Part shown: positions 8,516 through 17,233 of the stretch, one piece after another | Position numbering within the stretch: the stretch's first letter is position 1 | How the letters are laid out: each line of letters begins with the position of its first letter | Assembly: GCF_001407835.1 (NCBI RefSeq) | Contig: NZ_CYUO01000005.1 | Coordinates: 682,001 to 746,000 of the forward strand | Length of the DNA stretch: 64,000 bases | DNA from: Lagierella massiliensis | Lineage (GTDB): Bacteria > Bacillota > Clostridia > Tissierellales > Peptoniphilaceae | Direction: 5' to 3' | Program-made: the position numbers and the translations under genes | Notes under the pieces: generated by a model | The model's database searches: none | Told to the model about the DNA's origin: nothing | Seen by the model: only the letters and a program-made list of their open reading frames with translations

Positions 8516-9388
8516 ATGAAGAAATTTTTTACGAAAAAAAACATGAAGAAATTTTTAATTGTAACCTTAGGGTCAGCTTTGGTAGCACTGGGAGTCTATT
8601 TATTTATAATGGACTACAATATTCCGATGGGGGGCGTAAGTGGATTTGCAATTGCTTTACAGTATGTATTTCCAAAGCTACAAGTAGGTTACGTGATGAC
8701 TGGATTAAACATTATACTTTTCATACTGTCATTTATTTTTTTGGGAAAAGAATATGTGGGTTACACCATATATTCAGCAATGTTTATTTCTAATGCGATT
8801 ACATTTTTAGAAAACTTTGTACCTTTATCAGAACCGCTAACATCAAATGTTCTTTTGAGTATAATTGTTGGTGTTGTTATATCTGGAGGTGGTATGGCCA
8901 TTGTAATATCTCAAAACTGTACAACAGGTGGTACAGATATTTTAGCAAGTATAATAAACAAATACACACATATGGAGATAAGCAAGGCTTTACTTATTTG
9001 TGATGGTCTTGTAGTACTCTTTGGTTTCTTTGCTATTGGGACTGAACAAGGGCTTTACGCTGCTTTGGCGGTAGTTTTAAATTCGCTATCAATTGACTAC
9101 TTTATAACTGGATTTAGCACCAGGATAAGTATGTATATAATTTCAAACAAACCTGAAGAAATTAATAACTATATAATTAAGAACGTTACAAGAGGAACTA
9201 CAATTTATAGTGCAAAGGGAGGATATTCACAAGCACCTAAAGAAATAGTTCAAACTGTTGTTACAAGAAGACAGTATTTTCAAATTAAAAATCATGTAAG
9301 TCAAATTGATCCTAAAGCATTTGTCACTATGAATATAGTAAATGAAGTTGTTGGTGAAGGCTTTACTTATGAAGCTCAAAAAAATTAG
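8516..9388 (+). CDS. YitT family membrane protein
   Basis: A 290-residue integral membrane protein of the YitT family: about five to six hydrophobic segments in the first 200 residues, then a soluble C-terminal domain (DUF2179, about 215-290, with GTTIYSAKGGYSQ). Function is not settled; related proteins are suggested to move small solutes. Neither the ATG at 8516 nor the in-frame ATG at 8543 has a ribosome site, and the -10 element sits 7 bases before 8516, so the message may be leaderless. The serine dehydratase genes follow after 8 bases and are probably cotranscribed, which hints at an amino-acid link. Confidence 0.85.
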   Translation: MKKFFTKKNMKKFLIVTLGSALVALGVYLFIMDYNIPMGGVSGFAIALQYVFPKLQVGYVMTGLNIILFILSFIFLGKEYVGYTIYSAMFISNAITFLENFVPLSEPLTSNVLLSIIVGVVISGGGMAIVISQNCTTGGTDILASIINKYTHMEISKALLICDGLVVLFGFFAIGTEQGLYAALAVVLNSLSIDYFITGFSTRISMYIISNKPEEINNYIIKNVTRGTTIYSAKGGYSQAPKEIVQTVVTRRQYFQIKNHVSQIDPKAFVTMNIVNEVVGEGFTYEAQKN

Positions 9389-9396
9389 GAGGTAAA

Positions 9397-10062
9397 ATGA
9401 GTTCATATAATCTTTTTGATATTTTAGGACCTATCATGATAGGTCCTTCAAGTTCTCATACAGCGGGAGCTTGTAGAATTTCTAAAACTGCAAGAATAGT
9501 TGCAGGTGGTGGATTTAATAAAATTAATTTTATATTACACGGTTCATTTGCAGAGACATATATGGGTCATGGTACAGACAGAGCTCTTCTTGCTGGTGCC
9601 ATGATGATGGATCCAGATGATGAAAGGATTAGAGATTCTTTTAAAATTGCAAAGAAAGTGGGACTTGAGTATCATTTTGAAAAAGCGGATCTTGGTGATG
9701 TGCATCCAAATACTGTGAAAATTGAAATGACCTATCCTGATGGAAAAGTAACTACTATAACAGGTTCTTCAATTGGAGGAGGAAATATTAGAATTATTGA
9801 AATGAATGGTATTCCTCTTAACTTTACAAGTAAATATCCATTACTTATAGTAAGGTATGTGGATAAGAAGGGAATTATAGCTTTTATATCTTCACATTTA
9901 GCAGAAAATGACTACAATATCGAAAGTCTTCAAACTACTAAAGAGGTTGATGAAGTAACTCTTGTAGTTGAACTTGATAAGGATTTAGATGAAGGTACCG
10001 TTGAAGAAATTAGAAAAAATGAAAGTATTACTTTCGTTAAGCATTTACAGAAAGGGTTCTAA
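9397..10062 (+). CDS. sdaAB: L-serine dehydratase, iron-sulfur-dependent, beta subunit
   Basis: With SdaAA it deaminates L-serine to pyruvate and ammonia using an oxygen-sensitive 4Fe-4S cluster, a typical route of amino-acid fermenters. The 221 residues contain the N-terminal DILGPIMIGPSSSHTAGA motif and a C-terminal ACT domain (about 148-221) expected to bind an effector such as serine. An AGGAGG site precedes the ATG. The alpha-subunit gene starts 2 bases after its stop. Confidence 0.95.
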   Translation: MSSYNLFDILGPIMIGPSSSHTAGACRISKTARIVAGGGFNKINFILHGSFAETYMGHGTDRALLAGAMMMDPDDERIRDSFKIAKKVGLEYHFEKADLGDVHPNTVKIEMTYPDGKVTTITGSSIGGGNIRIIEMNGIPLNFTSKYPLLIVRYVDKKGIIAFISSHLAENDYNIESLQTTKEVDEVTLVVELDKDLDEGTVEEIRKNESITFVKHLQKGF

Positions 10063-10064
10063 AT

Positions 10065-10949
10065 ATGATTTATTTTACAGATGAACTTTTAAAATATTGC
10101 GAAGAGAATAATACATATCTTTGGGAGATAGTTCTTGAAGACGAATTAGAAGTTTCAAATGATTCAAAAGAAGAAATTTATAAAAAGCTCTCTGAAATGA
10201 TAGAAGTTATGAAAAATTCTGCAAATACATATCTTGACAAAGATAGCAAAACAGGATTTGGACTAATAGATGGATATGCAAAACAGGCTAATGAATATGC
10301 TCGAAAAGGCAATTCATTTTTAGGAGAAAAAAATGTAAGAACTATGGCTATGGCTTTTTCTACCCTTGAATTAAGTTCATCAATGGGAAGGATAGTTGCT
10401 TCACCAACAGCTGGATCTTCTGGGATTATACCTGCAGTAATAGCAAGATATAGAATGGAAGAACCTGATGTAACTGATGAAAAATTAATAGAAGCACTTC
10501 TTACAGCAGTTGGAGTTGGGAAAATCATAGGAAGATTTGCAAACTTTTCAGGAGCGGAAGGAGGATGCCAAGCAGAATGTGGTTCTGCAGCAGCTATGGC
10601 TTCATCGGCACTTGTGTATTTGAAAGATGGAAGTTTAGAAGAGTCATTAAACGCAGCTTCAATTGCAATTGTAAACATACTTGGACTTGTTTGTGATCCT
10701 GTTGCAGGACTTGTAGAATATCCTTGTACTTTTAGAAATGCCTCAGGAGCAATTAACGCCATATTGTCAGCAGATCTTGCAATGGCAGGAATTAAATCTC
10801 TTGTGCCATTTGAAGAGGTATGTCAGGCTCTAAATGACGTTGGAGAATCAATGAGTTTTAGACTTAAAGAAACAGCACTTGGAGGTATTGCTGCTACAAG
10901 AACTGGGGAAAGAATAAAAAAAGAGTTTTACGAAAAACATAATGAATAA
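10065..10949 (+). CDS. sdaAA: L-serine dehydratase, iron-sulfur-dependent, alpha subunit
   Basis: Catalytic subunit (294 residues) of the two-subunit serine dehydratase. It has SSSMGRIVASPTAGSSGIIP and the cysteine motifs GGCQAECGSA and VCDPVAGLVEYPC that hold the 4Fe-4S cluster. Split alpha and beta subunits are the Firmicutes form; in E. coli the two are fused. A strong terminator follows, closing a YitT-sdaAB-sdaAA unit. Confidence 0.95.
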   Translation: MIYFTDELLKYCEENNTYLWEIVLEDELEVSNDSKEEIYKKLSEMIEVMKNSANTYLDKDSKTGFGLIDGYAKQANEYARKGNSFLGEKNVRTMAMAFSTLELSSSMGRIVASPTAGSSGIIPAVIARYRMEEPDVTDEKLIEALLTAVGVGKIIGRFANFSGAEGGCQAECGSAAAMASSALVYLKDGSLEESLNAASIAIVNILGLVCDPVAGLVEYPCTFRNASGAINAILSADLAMAGIKSLVPFEEVCQALNDVGESMSFRLKETALGGIAATRTGERIKKEFYEKHNE

Positions 10950-10953
10950 TATT

Positions 10954-10977
10954 GGGGGAGCATTTGCTTCCCTTTTT
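10954..10977 (+). terminator. Terminator after sdaAA
   Basis: GGGGGAGC, loop ATTT and GCTTCCC, then TTTTT. Confidence 0.8.
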
Positions 10978-11011
10978 CATTTAACTTGTTCATGTGTTTA
11001 AGTAGGGTGTA

Positions 11012-11020
11012 TGTTATAAT
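11012..11020 (+). promoter_or_regulatory. Extended -10 promoter of cvfB
   Basis: TGTTATAAT fits the TGnTATAAT extended -10. It lies 17 bases before the cvfB start and downstream of the sdaAA terminator. No clear -35. Confidence 0.55.
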
Positions 11021-11037
11021 TAAAAAAGAGGTGTTTT

Positions 11038-11883
11038 ATGATAAATTTAGGAGAAGTTCAAGAACTTAAAGTTGATAAAATAATTAAAGCTGGGGCATTA
11101 TTAAAAGATGCTGAAGGCGAAAAAGTTCTGCTTCCAATCGAAGAGATTGAAAATGAAAAAAATGGGGATATTATAAAGGTATTCCTTTATAACGACAGTA
11201 GAGGAAAAGTTCTTGCAACAAAGATTATGCCTAAGATAACCTTGGGAAAAATTGCTCATTTAGAAGTTAGAGAAATTACAAAAATTGGAGCTTTTTTAGA
11301 CTGGGGATTAGAAAAAGAGCTATTCTTACCTTTTAAAGAACAAATATGTAAACTGGATAGAGGAAGAAGTTATTTAGTAGCTCTTTATATTGATAAAACA
11401 GGCAGACTTTGCTCAACTATGAAAATTAGAGATTATTTGAGAACTGACTCAAAATATAAAGAGAACGACAAAGTTTCTGGAGTTGTTTATAACATAGTTG
11501 ATGATATTGGAGCTTTTGTTGCAATAGACAATATATATGAAGCGCTTCTCCCAAAGGATCAAAAAAGAGGAGTAGTTGCAGTTGGTGAGCCTATAAGAGT
11601 AAGGGTTTCGTCTGTAAAGAGTGATGGTAGATTAAATCTTTCTCAAAGAGAAAGAGGTCATTTGGAACTTGACAAGGATGCTGAATTAATATTTGATGTA
11701 TTAGAGGATTATGAAGGATTTTTACCTTATAATGACAAATCAGATCCTGATGATATTCAAGATATGTTTTGCATGTCAAAGTCTGCTTTCAAAAAAGCAG
11801 TAGGTAGACTTTTAAAAGAAAATAAAATAGAATTTTTTAAAGATGGAATAAAAATTAAGGAGGATAATATTGGAAGGAAATAA
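11038..11883 (+). CDS. cvfB: CvfB/YitL family S1 RNA-binding protein
   Basis: 281 residues with tandem S1-like domains (about 1-65, 68-130, 145-210) and a C-terminal winged helix (about 220-281) containing FLPYNDKSDPDDIQDMF and MSKSAFKKAVGRL, a signature of CvfB. In Staphylococcus aureus CvfB binds RNA and affects virulence gene expression; the role here is inferred. A GAGGTG site precedes the ATG. The next gene starts within its last 14 bases. Confidence 0.88.
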   Translation: MINLGEVQELKVDKIIKAGALLKDAEGEKVLLPIEEIENEKNGDIIKVFLYNDSRGKVLATKIMPKITLGKIAHLEVREITKIGAFLDWGLEKELFLPFKEQICKLDRGRSYLVALYIDKTGRLCSTMKIRDYLRTDSKYKENDKVSGVVYNIVDDIGAFVAIDNIYEALLPKDQKRGVVAVGEPIRVRVSSVKSDGRLNLSQRERGHLELDKDAELIFDVLEDYEGFLPYNDKSDPDDIQDMFCMSKSAFKKAVGRLLKENKIEFFKDGIKIKEDNIGRK

Positions 11884-12616
11884 AGTTTTAGCAAATGTAA
11901 ATGGTAGAGATATTACAGCAAAAGAAGTTATTGATTTTATCAATTCAATGGGACCACAAGGCGAACAATTTCACTCAGAAGATGGAATTCAAAGGGTTTG
12001 TGACGAACTTATAAATCAAGAACTCTTCTATTTAGATGCAATTAAGAATGGATTTGAACAAGAAGAGGCTTTCAAGAAAGAACTTGAAGTTTTAATAGAG
12101 TCTGCTCTTAAAAACTATGCAGTAAATAAAATCCTTAGTGAAGCTAAAGTTACAGATGAAGATGTAAAAGAATATTATGACTCTCATCAGGAACATTTTA
12201 AGACACCTGAAGAGATATCAGCATCTCATATATTAGTTGATGATGAACAAAAGGCAAAAGAAATTAGACAAGAGATAATTGATGGTAAATCATTTGAAGA
12301 ATCAGCAATAGAAAATTCAAATTGTCCATCAGGGAAAAATGGCGGTTCACTTGGAAGATTTGGAAGAGGACAAATGGTTAAAGAATTTGAAAATGCTGCA
12401 TTTGACTTAGACATTGACGAATTATCTGAACCAGTAAAGACTCAATTCGGATATCATATAATCAAGGTAAATGATAAATTTGCTCCATCAACTAAACGTT
12501 TTGAAGAAGTTATTGGACAAATCAAAGGACAGTTACTCGCACTGAAACAACAAGAACTTTATTTAAACAAAGCTGTTGATTTAAAAGAAGAATATAAAGT
12601 AGAAAAGTTTTATTAG
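11870..12616 (+). CDS. Parvulin-type peptidyl-prolyl isomerase, cytoplasmic
   Basis: 248 residues: an N-terminal SurA/PrsA-like helical region (about 1-110) and a rotamase (parvulin) domain at about 115-225 with EISASHILVDDE, GGSLGRFGRGQMV and VKTQFGYHIIKV. There is no signal peptide or lipobox, so unlike PrsA it should act in the cytoplasm. The start is TTG at 11870, chosen because AAGGAGG (11857-11863) lies 6 bases upstream. It overlaps cvfB. Confidence 0.88.
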   Translation: MEGNKVLANVNGRDITAKEVIDFINSMGPQGEQFHSEDGIQRVCDELINQELFYLDAIKNGFEQEEAFKKELEVLIESALKNYAVNKILSEAKVTDEDVKEYYDSHQEHFKTPEEISASHILVDDEQKAKEIRQEIIDGKSFEESAIENSNCPSGKNGGSLGRFGRGQMVKEFENAAFDLDIDELSEPVKTQFGYHIIKVNDKFAPSTKRFEEVIGQIKGQLLALKQQELYLNKAVDLKEEYKVEKFY

Positions 12617-12624
12617 GAGGAAAC

Positions 12625-14037
12625 ATGTCCAAAGATCAAGTTTTTAAATATTTTGAAGAGATTTCAAAGATACCAAGATGTTCATTTCATGAAGAAAAGA
12701 TAGCAGATTACCTTTTAAATTTTGCAAAAGAGAAGGGATACGAAGCTATAGTTGATGATTATAAAAATGTGACTATAATTAAAGAAGCGTCAAAAGGTTA
12801 TGAAGATAAACCTGGGATAATTTTACAGGGTCATATAGACATGGTTTGTGAAAAGACAAAAGACTCAAATCATAACTTCTGTGAAGATCCTATTGAATTA
12901 ATCTATGATGGAAACTTTTTAAGAGCAAACAAGACTACTTTGGGCGCAGATAATGGTATTGCAATAGCGATGGCTCTTTCATTGTTATCTGATGAAAATT
13001 TAAAAAGTCCAAGAATTGAATTTGTAGCCACTGCAACTGAAGAAACTGGACTTGTTGGTGCATCCAACTATAAGCCTGGAATTTTAAAAGGAAAATATCT
13101 TATAAATATTGACTCTGAAGAAGAGGGAGTTCTTATTTCTGGATGTGCTGGTGGTACAGATGTGGACATAGATTATGATATTCAAAGAGAAGATAAAAAA
13201 GGATATGTATACAAACTTATTGTTCACAACTTAAAGGGTGGACACTCAGGAATGAGTATTCATAAACCACTTTTAAATGCAATTAAAACAGGTGGGCAAA
13301 TTTTAAATACAATTAGTAATTCAACAGAGATGAATATAATTAATCTTTCTGGTGGAACTAAACACAATGCAATTCCAAGAGAATTTGAAGTGACTTTTTT
13401 ATCTGATAAAGAAATTGAAGATAATGTTTTTGAAGAAGATTTAAATGAATTTAAAAAAATAGAAGAAAATATTGAAGTAAAATTGGAAAAAGTTTCAAAT
13501 TCAGAAGAAAATGTATTTTCTAAAGATTTAACTGAAAGATTAATCAAAGCTTTAGTAGATTTTCCTCATGGAGTTAAGAGCTACATGAGTGGAGATTATA
13601 GTGATATTGTTGAATCTTCTCTAAATCTTGCAATTGTAGAAACAAAAGAAGATGTTGTTCACTTTAAGATATCTGTGAGAAGTTCAAAAGAATCAAAAAG
13701 AGATGAAATAATAGATGAATTAAAGAAAATTGTTTCAGATACAGATGGAAAAATTGAACAATCAAATGGATATAAGGCTTGGGAATTTAAAGAAAATTCA
13801 GAACTTAGAGATATAGCTGTAAATTCATATAGAGAATTCTATGGAAAGGAACTTGAAGTTTCCGTGATACATGCTGGACTTGAATGTGCTATTTTTAAAG
13901 ATAAATATCCAAAGGTTGATCCTATTTCAATTGGACCAAATATTTATAATGTCCACACTCCTGACGAGAAATTGGATATTGAGTCAACTAAGAGAACATA
14001 TGAGTTTCTACAATATTTAATAAAAAAATTATCATAG
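12625..14037 (+). CDS. pepD: Aminoacyl-histidine dipeptidase (M20 family)
   Basis: 470-residue zinc dipeptidase (PepD, carnosinase type) cutting Xaa-His and related dipeptides. The metal-site motifs are GHIDMVCEK, TLGADNGIAIAMAL, ATEETGLVGA and HAGLECAIF; the inserted dimerisation domain lies between about 190 and 380. AGGAGG precedes the ATG. It follows the isomerase gene by 8 bases and precedes the DUF1292 gene by 8, so the four genes cvfB to DUF1292 form one operon ended by a terminator. Confidence 0.93.
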   Translation: MSKDQVFKYFEEISKIPRCSFHEEKIADYLLNFAKEKGYEAIVDDYKNVTIIKEASKGYEDKPGIILQGHIDMVCEKTKDSNHNFCEDPIELIYDGNFLRANKTTLGADNGIAIAMALSLLSDENLKSPRIEFVATATEETGLVGASNYKPGILKGKYLINIDSEEEGVLISGCAGGTDVDIDYDIQREDKKGYVYKLIVHNLKGGHSGMSIHKPLLNAIKTGGQILNTISNSTEMNIINLSGGTKHNAIPREFEVTFLSDKEIEDNVFEEDLNEFKKIEENIEVKLEKVSNSEENVFSKDLTERLIKALVDFPHGVKSYMSGDYSDIVESSLNLAIVETKEDVVHFKISVRSSKESKRDEIIDELKKIVSDTDGKIEQSNGYKAWEFKENSELRDIAVNSYREFYGKELEVSVIHAGLECAIFKDKYPKVDPISIGPNIYNVHTPDEKLDIESTKRTYEFLQYLIKKLS

Positions 14038-14045
14038 GAGGAAGT

Positions 14046-14426
14046 ATGAAGGAAGATAATAATTTAGAACATAATTGTGATCATAATCATGAATGTGAAT
14101 GTGGTTGTCATAACCACGATGAAGAATGTGGATGTGATGAAGAGGTAACAATCGTTGAACTTAATTTAGAAGATGGCACTGATCTTGAATGTGAAATTAT
14201 AGGAGATTTCTATTTAGAAAGTCAAAAACAAAATTATATTGCACTTGTAACTTGTGAAGATAGAGAAGTGCTTTTGTATAGACTTACGCCAGATTCACAG
14301 ACAGGTACTATCGGTGGAGATGCTACTTTAGATAAAATTGAGACCGAAGAAGAATATAATGAAGTCGTAGAAGAATTTTCAAGAATTTTCTTTGATGGTG
14401 AACTTGAAGACATGGATGAAGAATAG
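14046..14426 (+). CDS. DUF1292 protein with Cys/His-rich N-terminus
   Basis: 126 residues. Residues 9-30 are dense in Cys and His (NCDHNHECECGCHNHDEECG), and residues 33-126 are a DUF1292 domain (VELNLEDGTDLECEI, ENYIALV-like strand) with an acidic tail. DUF1292 has no known function. The His/Cys stretch could bind zinc or another metal; that is an inference from composition. AGGAGG precedes the ATG, and an intrinsic terminator follows. Confidence 0.8.
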   Translation: MKEDNNLEHNCDHNHECECGCHNHDEECGCDEEVTIVELNLEDGTDLECEIIGDFYLESQKQNYIALVTCEDREVLLYRLTPDSQTGTIGGDATLDKIETEEEYNEVVEEFSRIFFDGELEDMDEE

Positions 14427-14429
14427 ACT

Positions 14430-14457
14430 AAAGCCTTGGTATTACCAGGGCTTTTTT
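14430..14457 (+). terminator. Terminator after the DUF1292 gene
   Basis: AAAGCCTTGG, loop TATTA and CCAGGGCTTT, then Ts. Confidence 0.85.
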
Positions 14458-14475
14458 ACTTAGTAAGGATTTAAA

Positions 14476-15360
14476 ATGGTTATTAAAGATGAAGTTTTAA
14501 AAAATTATAATACTATTTGTTTTGATTTGGATGGAACGCTTTTAAATGATGAAAAATTAATTCAAAAAAACACAATAGGAGTTATAAGAAAATTACAATT
14601 TGCTGGTTGTGAAATTATCATAGCAACAGGACGTTCCATAGAAAAGTCGGAAGAATTTTTAAAAGAATTCAATTTTCCTTATACAATTGTTGCGAATAAT
14701 GGAGCTATAGCTATGGATAATCTTACTAAAAAAATTCTTTTTAAATTGCCCATAGAAAAAAAGTTTTTTGAAAAGATTTATAAAGTGAGTCAAAATTTAA
14801 ATATCCTGCCATATCTTCATGTTTATGATAAAAACAATAAGTATAGTTTAATCATAGATGATAATAAGAAAAGGGAAGATTTTTTTAATTCAGTAAGGAG
14901 TTCAAGAGAAATTCTTTATATGTCCGAGGCTTCGATATATTTATTTGATTCCATTTTATCGGTAGTATTTTTAGATTCAAATAAAAATATTGAAAAAATA
15001 TGTAGCGCAATTGGAAGTTTAAAATTAGATATAACCAGTCATACAATATATGCTTTTAGTGAAGAGCATAAGATGACAGAATTTTTAAACAAAAATGCAA
15101 CTAAGGGAGAAGGAATAGGAAAAGTACTCAAACAAAAAGGAAAGACTTGGGAAAATGTAATATCTTTTGGTGACGATAACAATGACTTATCGATGATAAC
15201 AAATTCTAAATTGGGTATAAGTATGTTAAATGGTTCTAATGAATTAAAGTTATCTTCAGATTTCGTTACTGAATTTGATAATAATTTCGATGGTGTAGAA
15301 TTAGAACTAAGAAAGATATATGGAGGAGAGTATGAAAAACTTAAAAGATTTAATGGGTGA
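14476..15360 (+). CDS. Cof-type HAD-IIB hydrolase
   Basis: 294-residue HAD-superfamily phosphatase. Motif I FDLDGTLLND (nucleophile Asp), motif II ATGRS and motif IV GDDNNDLSMI are in place, with the C2-type cap between about 85 and 200. Cof/YbjI-type enzymes dephosphorylate small molecules such as sugar phosphates and flavin or pyridoxal cofactors; the substrate is not readable. No clear ribosome site is seen. Its last 29 bases overlap bcp. Confidence 0.88.
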   Translation: MVIKDEVLKNYNTICFDLDGTLLNDEKLIQKNTIGVIRKLQFAGCEIIIATGRSIEKSEEFLKEFNFPYTIVANNGAIAMDNLTKKILFKLPIEKKFFEKIYKVSQNLNILPYLHVYDKNNKYSLIIDDNKKREDFFNSVRSSREILYMSEASIYLFDSILSVVFLDSNKNIEKICSAIGSLKLDITSHTIYAFSEEHKMTEFLNKNATKGEGIGKVLKQKGKTWENVISFGDDNNDLSMITNSKLGISMLNGSNELKLSSDFVTEFDNNFDGVELELRKIYGGEYEKLKRFNG

Positions 15361-15772
15361 TGATTTTGCTAAAGCAAATGAAGGCAAAAATTTAGTTATA
15401 TATTTTTATCCTAAAGACAATACAAAGGGATGCACAACAGAAGCAATAGAATTTACTGAAAATAAAAATGAGTTTGAAAAACTTAATACTAAAATATATG
15501 GAATTTCAAAGGATTCACAAAAGTCCCATGATAAATTCACAAAAGATCACAATCTTGAGATTGAACTTTTGTCTGATGAAGAACTTGAACTTATAAAGGC
15601 TTTTGATGTATGGAAGAAAAAGAAAATGTATGGGAAAGAGTATATGGGCGTAGAAAGATCAACTTTTATTTTCAACAAAGAGGGAGTTCTTGTTAAAGAA
15701 TATAGGAAAGTAAAGGTTAAAGATCATGTAAAGAATGTTTTGGATTTTGTGAAAGAAGAACTAAATGACTAA
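15332..15772 (+). CDS. bcp: Thiol peroxidase of the Bcp/PrxQ family
   Basis: 146-residue peroxiredoxin that reduces peroxides. FYPKDNTKGCTTEA carries the peroxidatic Cys; the resolving Cys five residues on in classical PrxQ is replaced (AIEF), so it would work as a 1-Cys type or with a partner. VERSTFIFNKEG is the later conserved strand. The start at 15332 follows GGAGGAG (15322-15328), which would be inside the gene if the ATG at 15320 were used. It overlaps the HAD gene before it and the radical-SAM gene after it by 8 bases. Confidence 0.88.
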   Translation: MKNLKDLMGDDFAKANEGKNLVIYFYPKDNTKGCTTEAIEFTENKNEFEKLNTKIYGISKDSQKSHDKFTKDHNLEIELLSDEELELIKAFDVWKKKKMYGKEYMGVERSTFIFNKEGVLVKEYRKVKVKDHVKNVLDFVKEELND

Positions 15773-16706
15773 TCTTCCCTATAGGGCATACAGTGATTAT
15801 CTTAGAGAGAAATATGGTCAAAAGGTTTATAAACTTCCAATTAAACTGGATTTGACTTGCCCCAATAGAGACGGTACTGTAGCTTATGGTGGATGTATTT
15901 TCTGTGGCGAATCAGGTGGATCTTTTGAAAATTTATGTGAGAAGATGTCGGTTAAGAACCAACTAAAATCAAACATGGACTATATTGGAAAAAGATATGG
16001 GGCTAAATTATTTTTAGCCTATTTTCAAAACTTTTCAAATACTTATATGCCTCTTGATGTGTTTAAAAGATGTATAAAAAGTTGTCAAATGGATAATATT
16101 GTAGGAATTTATATTTCCACAAGACCCGACTGTATATATAGAGAACATTTAGATTTTTTAACAAAATTTTCAAAAGACACAGGACTTGAAATAGTTTTTG
16201 AACTGGGGTTACAGACTGTAAATTATCATAGCTTGGAAAAGTTAAATAGAGGTCACGGAATTTCTGAATTTATAGATGCGTGCATAAGGATAAAACAAAG
16301 TGGGTTTAAAATTTGTACTCATGTGATTCTGGGGCTGCCATGGGATGATGATTTGGATTTTATAGAGACAGCAAAACTTATTAACGTACTCGGGGTAGAT
16401 GAAGTAAAGATACACAGTCTATATATTCCAAAAAACACTAAGCTTAGTGAGATGTATGAAAAAAAGGAAATTGAATTAATTAGCCTTGAAGAGTACAAGA
16501 GAATAGTTATTTTATTTTTGAGGCATTTAAAACCTGATATAGCTGTTCAAAGACTTGTTGGAAGAATGCCCAAAGAGGAAACTGTTTTCTGTAATTGGAA
16601 TACATCTTGGTGGTTAATTAAAGAAGCTATTGAAAAAGAAATGTTAGAAAATGGATATAGTCAAGGAGATTTTTATACTGCACTTGATGAAAATCCATTT
16701 AAATAG
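15765..16706 (+). CDS. TIGR01212 family radical SAM protein (YtqA-like)
   Basis: 313 residues. The cluster cysteines sit in the pattern CPNRDGTVAYGGCIFC, the spacing of the YtqA/YhcC (TIGR01212) family rather than plain CxxxCxxC. STRPDCI, ELGLQTVN and HVILGLPWD are further barrel motifs. The reaction is unknown for the family; some relatives act on tRNA or other RNA. The start overlaps bcp, implying coupled translation. Confidence 0.88.
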   Translation: MTNLPYRAYSDYLREKYGQKVYKLPIKLDLTCPNRDGTVAYGGCIFCGESGGSFENLCEKMSVKNQLKSNMDYIGKRYGAKLFLAYFQNFSNTYMPLDVFKRCIKSCQMDNIVGIYISTRPDCIYREHLDFLTKFSKDTGLEIVFELGLQTVNYHSLEKLNRGHGISEFIDACIRIKQSGFKICTHVILGLPWDDDLDFIETAKLINVLGVDEVKIHSLYIPKNTKLSEMYEKKEIELISLEEYKRIVILFLRHLKPDIAVQRLVGRMPKEETVFCNWNTSWWLIKEAIEKEMLENGYSQGDFYTALDENPFK

Positions 16707-16748
16707 TACAATAATAACAACAGTAACTTAAAGAAAGGTTGTGGTTAA

Positions 16749-17171
16749 ATGGTTAAATTTGTAATAGGTCCTTCAGGAAGTGGAAAGACTAAATGGTTAA
16801 TTGATGAAGCAAATAAAGAAAAGGCTTCAGGAAACGGTAACATAGTTTTTATTGATACTGATGATTCACATATCTATTCACTTGATCATCAAGTAAGACT
16901 TATTAATGCAAATAAATATCATATAAACTCTGTAAATGGATTCTATGGATTTTTATCAGGAATTATATCAAGAGATTACGATATTAAAAAAATATATGTA
17001 GATGGTATTTATGATATTGTGGAGATAAGTGTAGAAGAATTAAAACAACTTTCTGAAGAATTAACAAAGATTTCAGAAGAATTTGAAGTTGAGTTCTACA
17101 TTGGACTTAATAAAGAAAAAGAAGAACTTCCAAGCACAATGTTAGAAAATAGCATTGAACTTTCACTATAA
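16749..17171 (+). CDS. Small P-loop protein of unknown function
   Basis: 140 residues starting with a beta strand and Walker A, GPSGSGKT (about 7-14), followed by VFIDTDD and KKIYVDGIYDI, which may be Walker B. It is too short for a full helicase or transporter ATPase and resembles small P-loop proteins of clostridia with no assigned role. AGAAAGG lies before the ATG, and a terminator follows. I do not recognise a specific family. Confidence 0.65.
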   Translation: MVKFVIGPSGSGKTKWLIDEANKEKASGNGNIVFIDTDDSHIYSLDHQVRLINANKYHINSVNGFYGFLSGIISRDYDIKKIYVDGIYDIVEISVEELKQLSEELTKISEEFEVEFYIGLNKEKEELPSTMLENSIELSL

Positions 17172-17194
17172 TAATTAAAATAATAGAGATTAAG

Positions 17195-17222
17195 AAAGGC
17201 ATATGCAAGTATGCCTTTTTTA
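17195..17222 (+). terminator. Terminator after the small P-loop gene
   Basis: AAAGGCATA, loop TGCAAG, TATGCCTTT, then Ts. Confidence 0.85.
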
Positions 17223-17233
17223 AAAGGATACAA

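Noticed and set aside
10178-10762. 194-codon minus-strand frame
   Set aside because: Shadow of sdaAA, which has full family motifs on the other strand.
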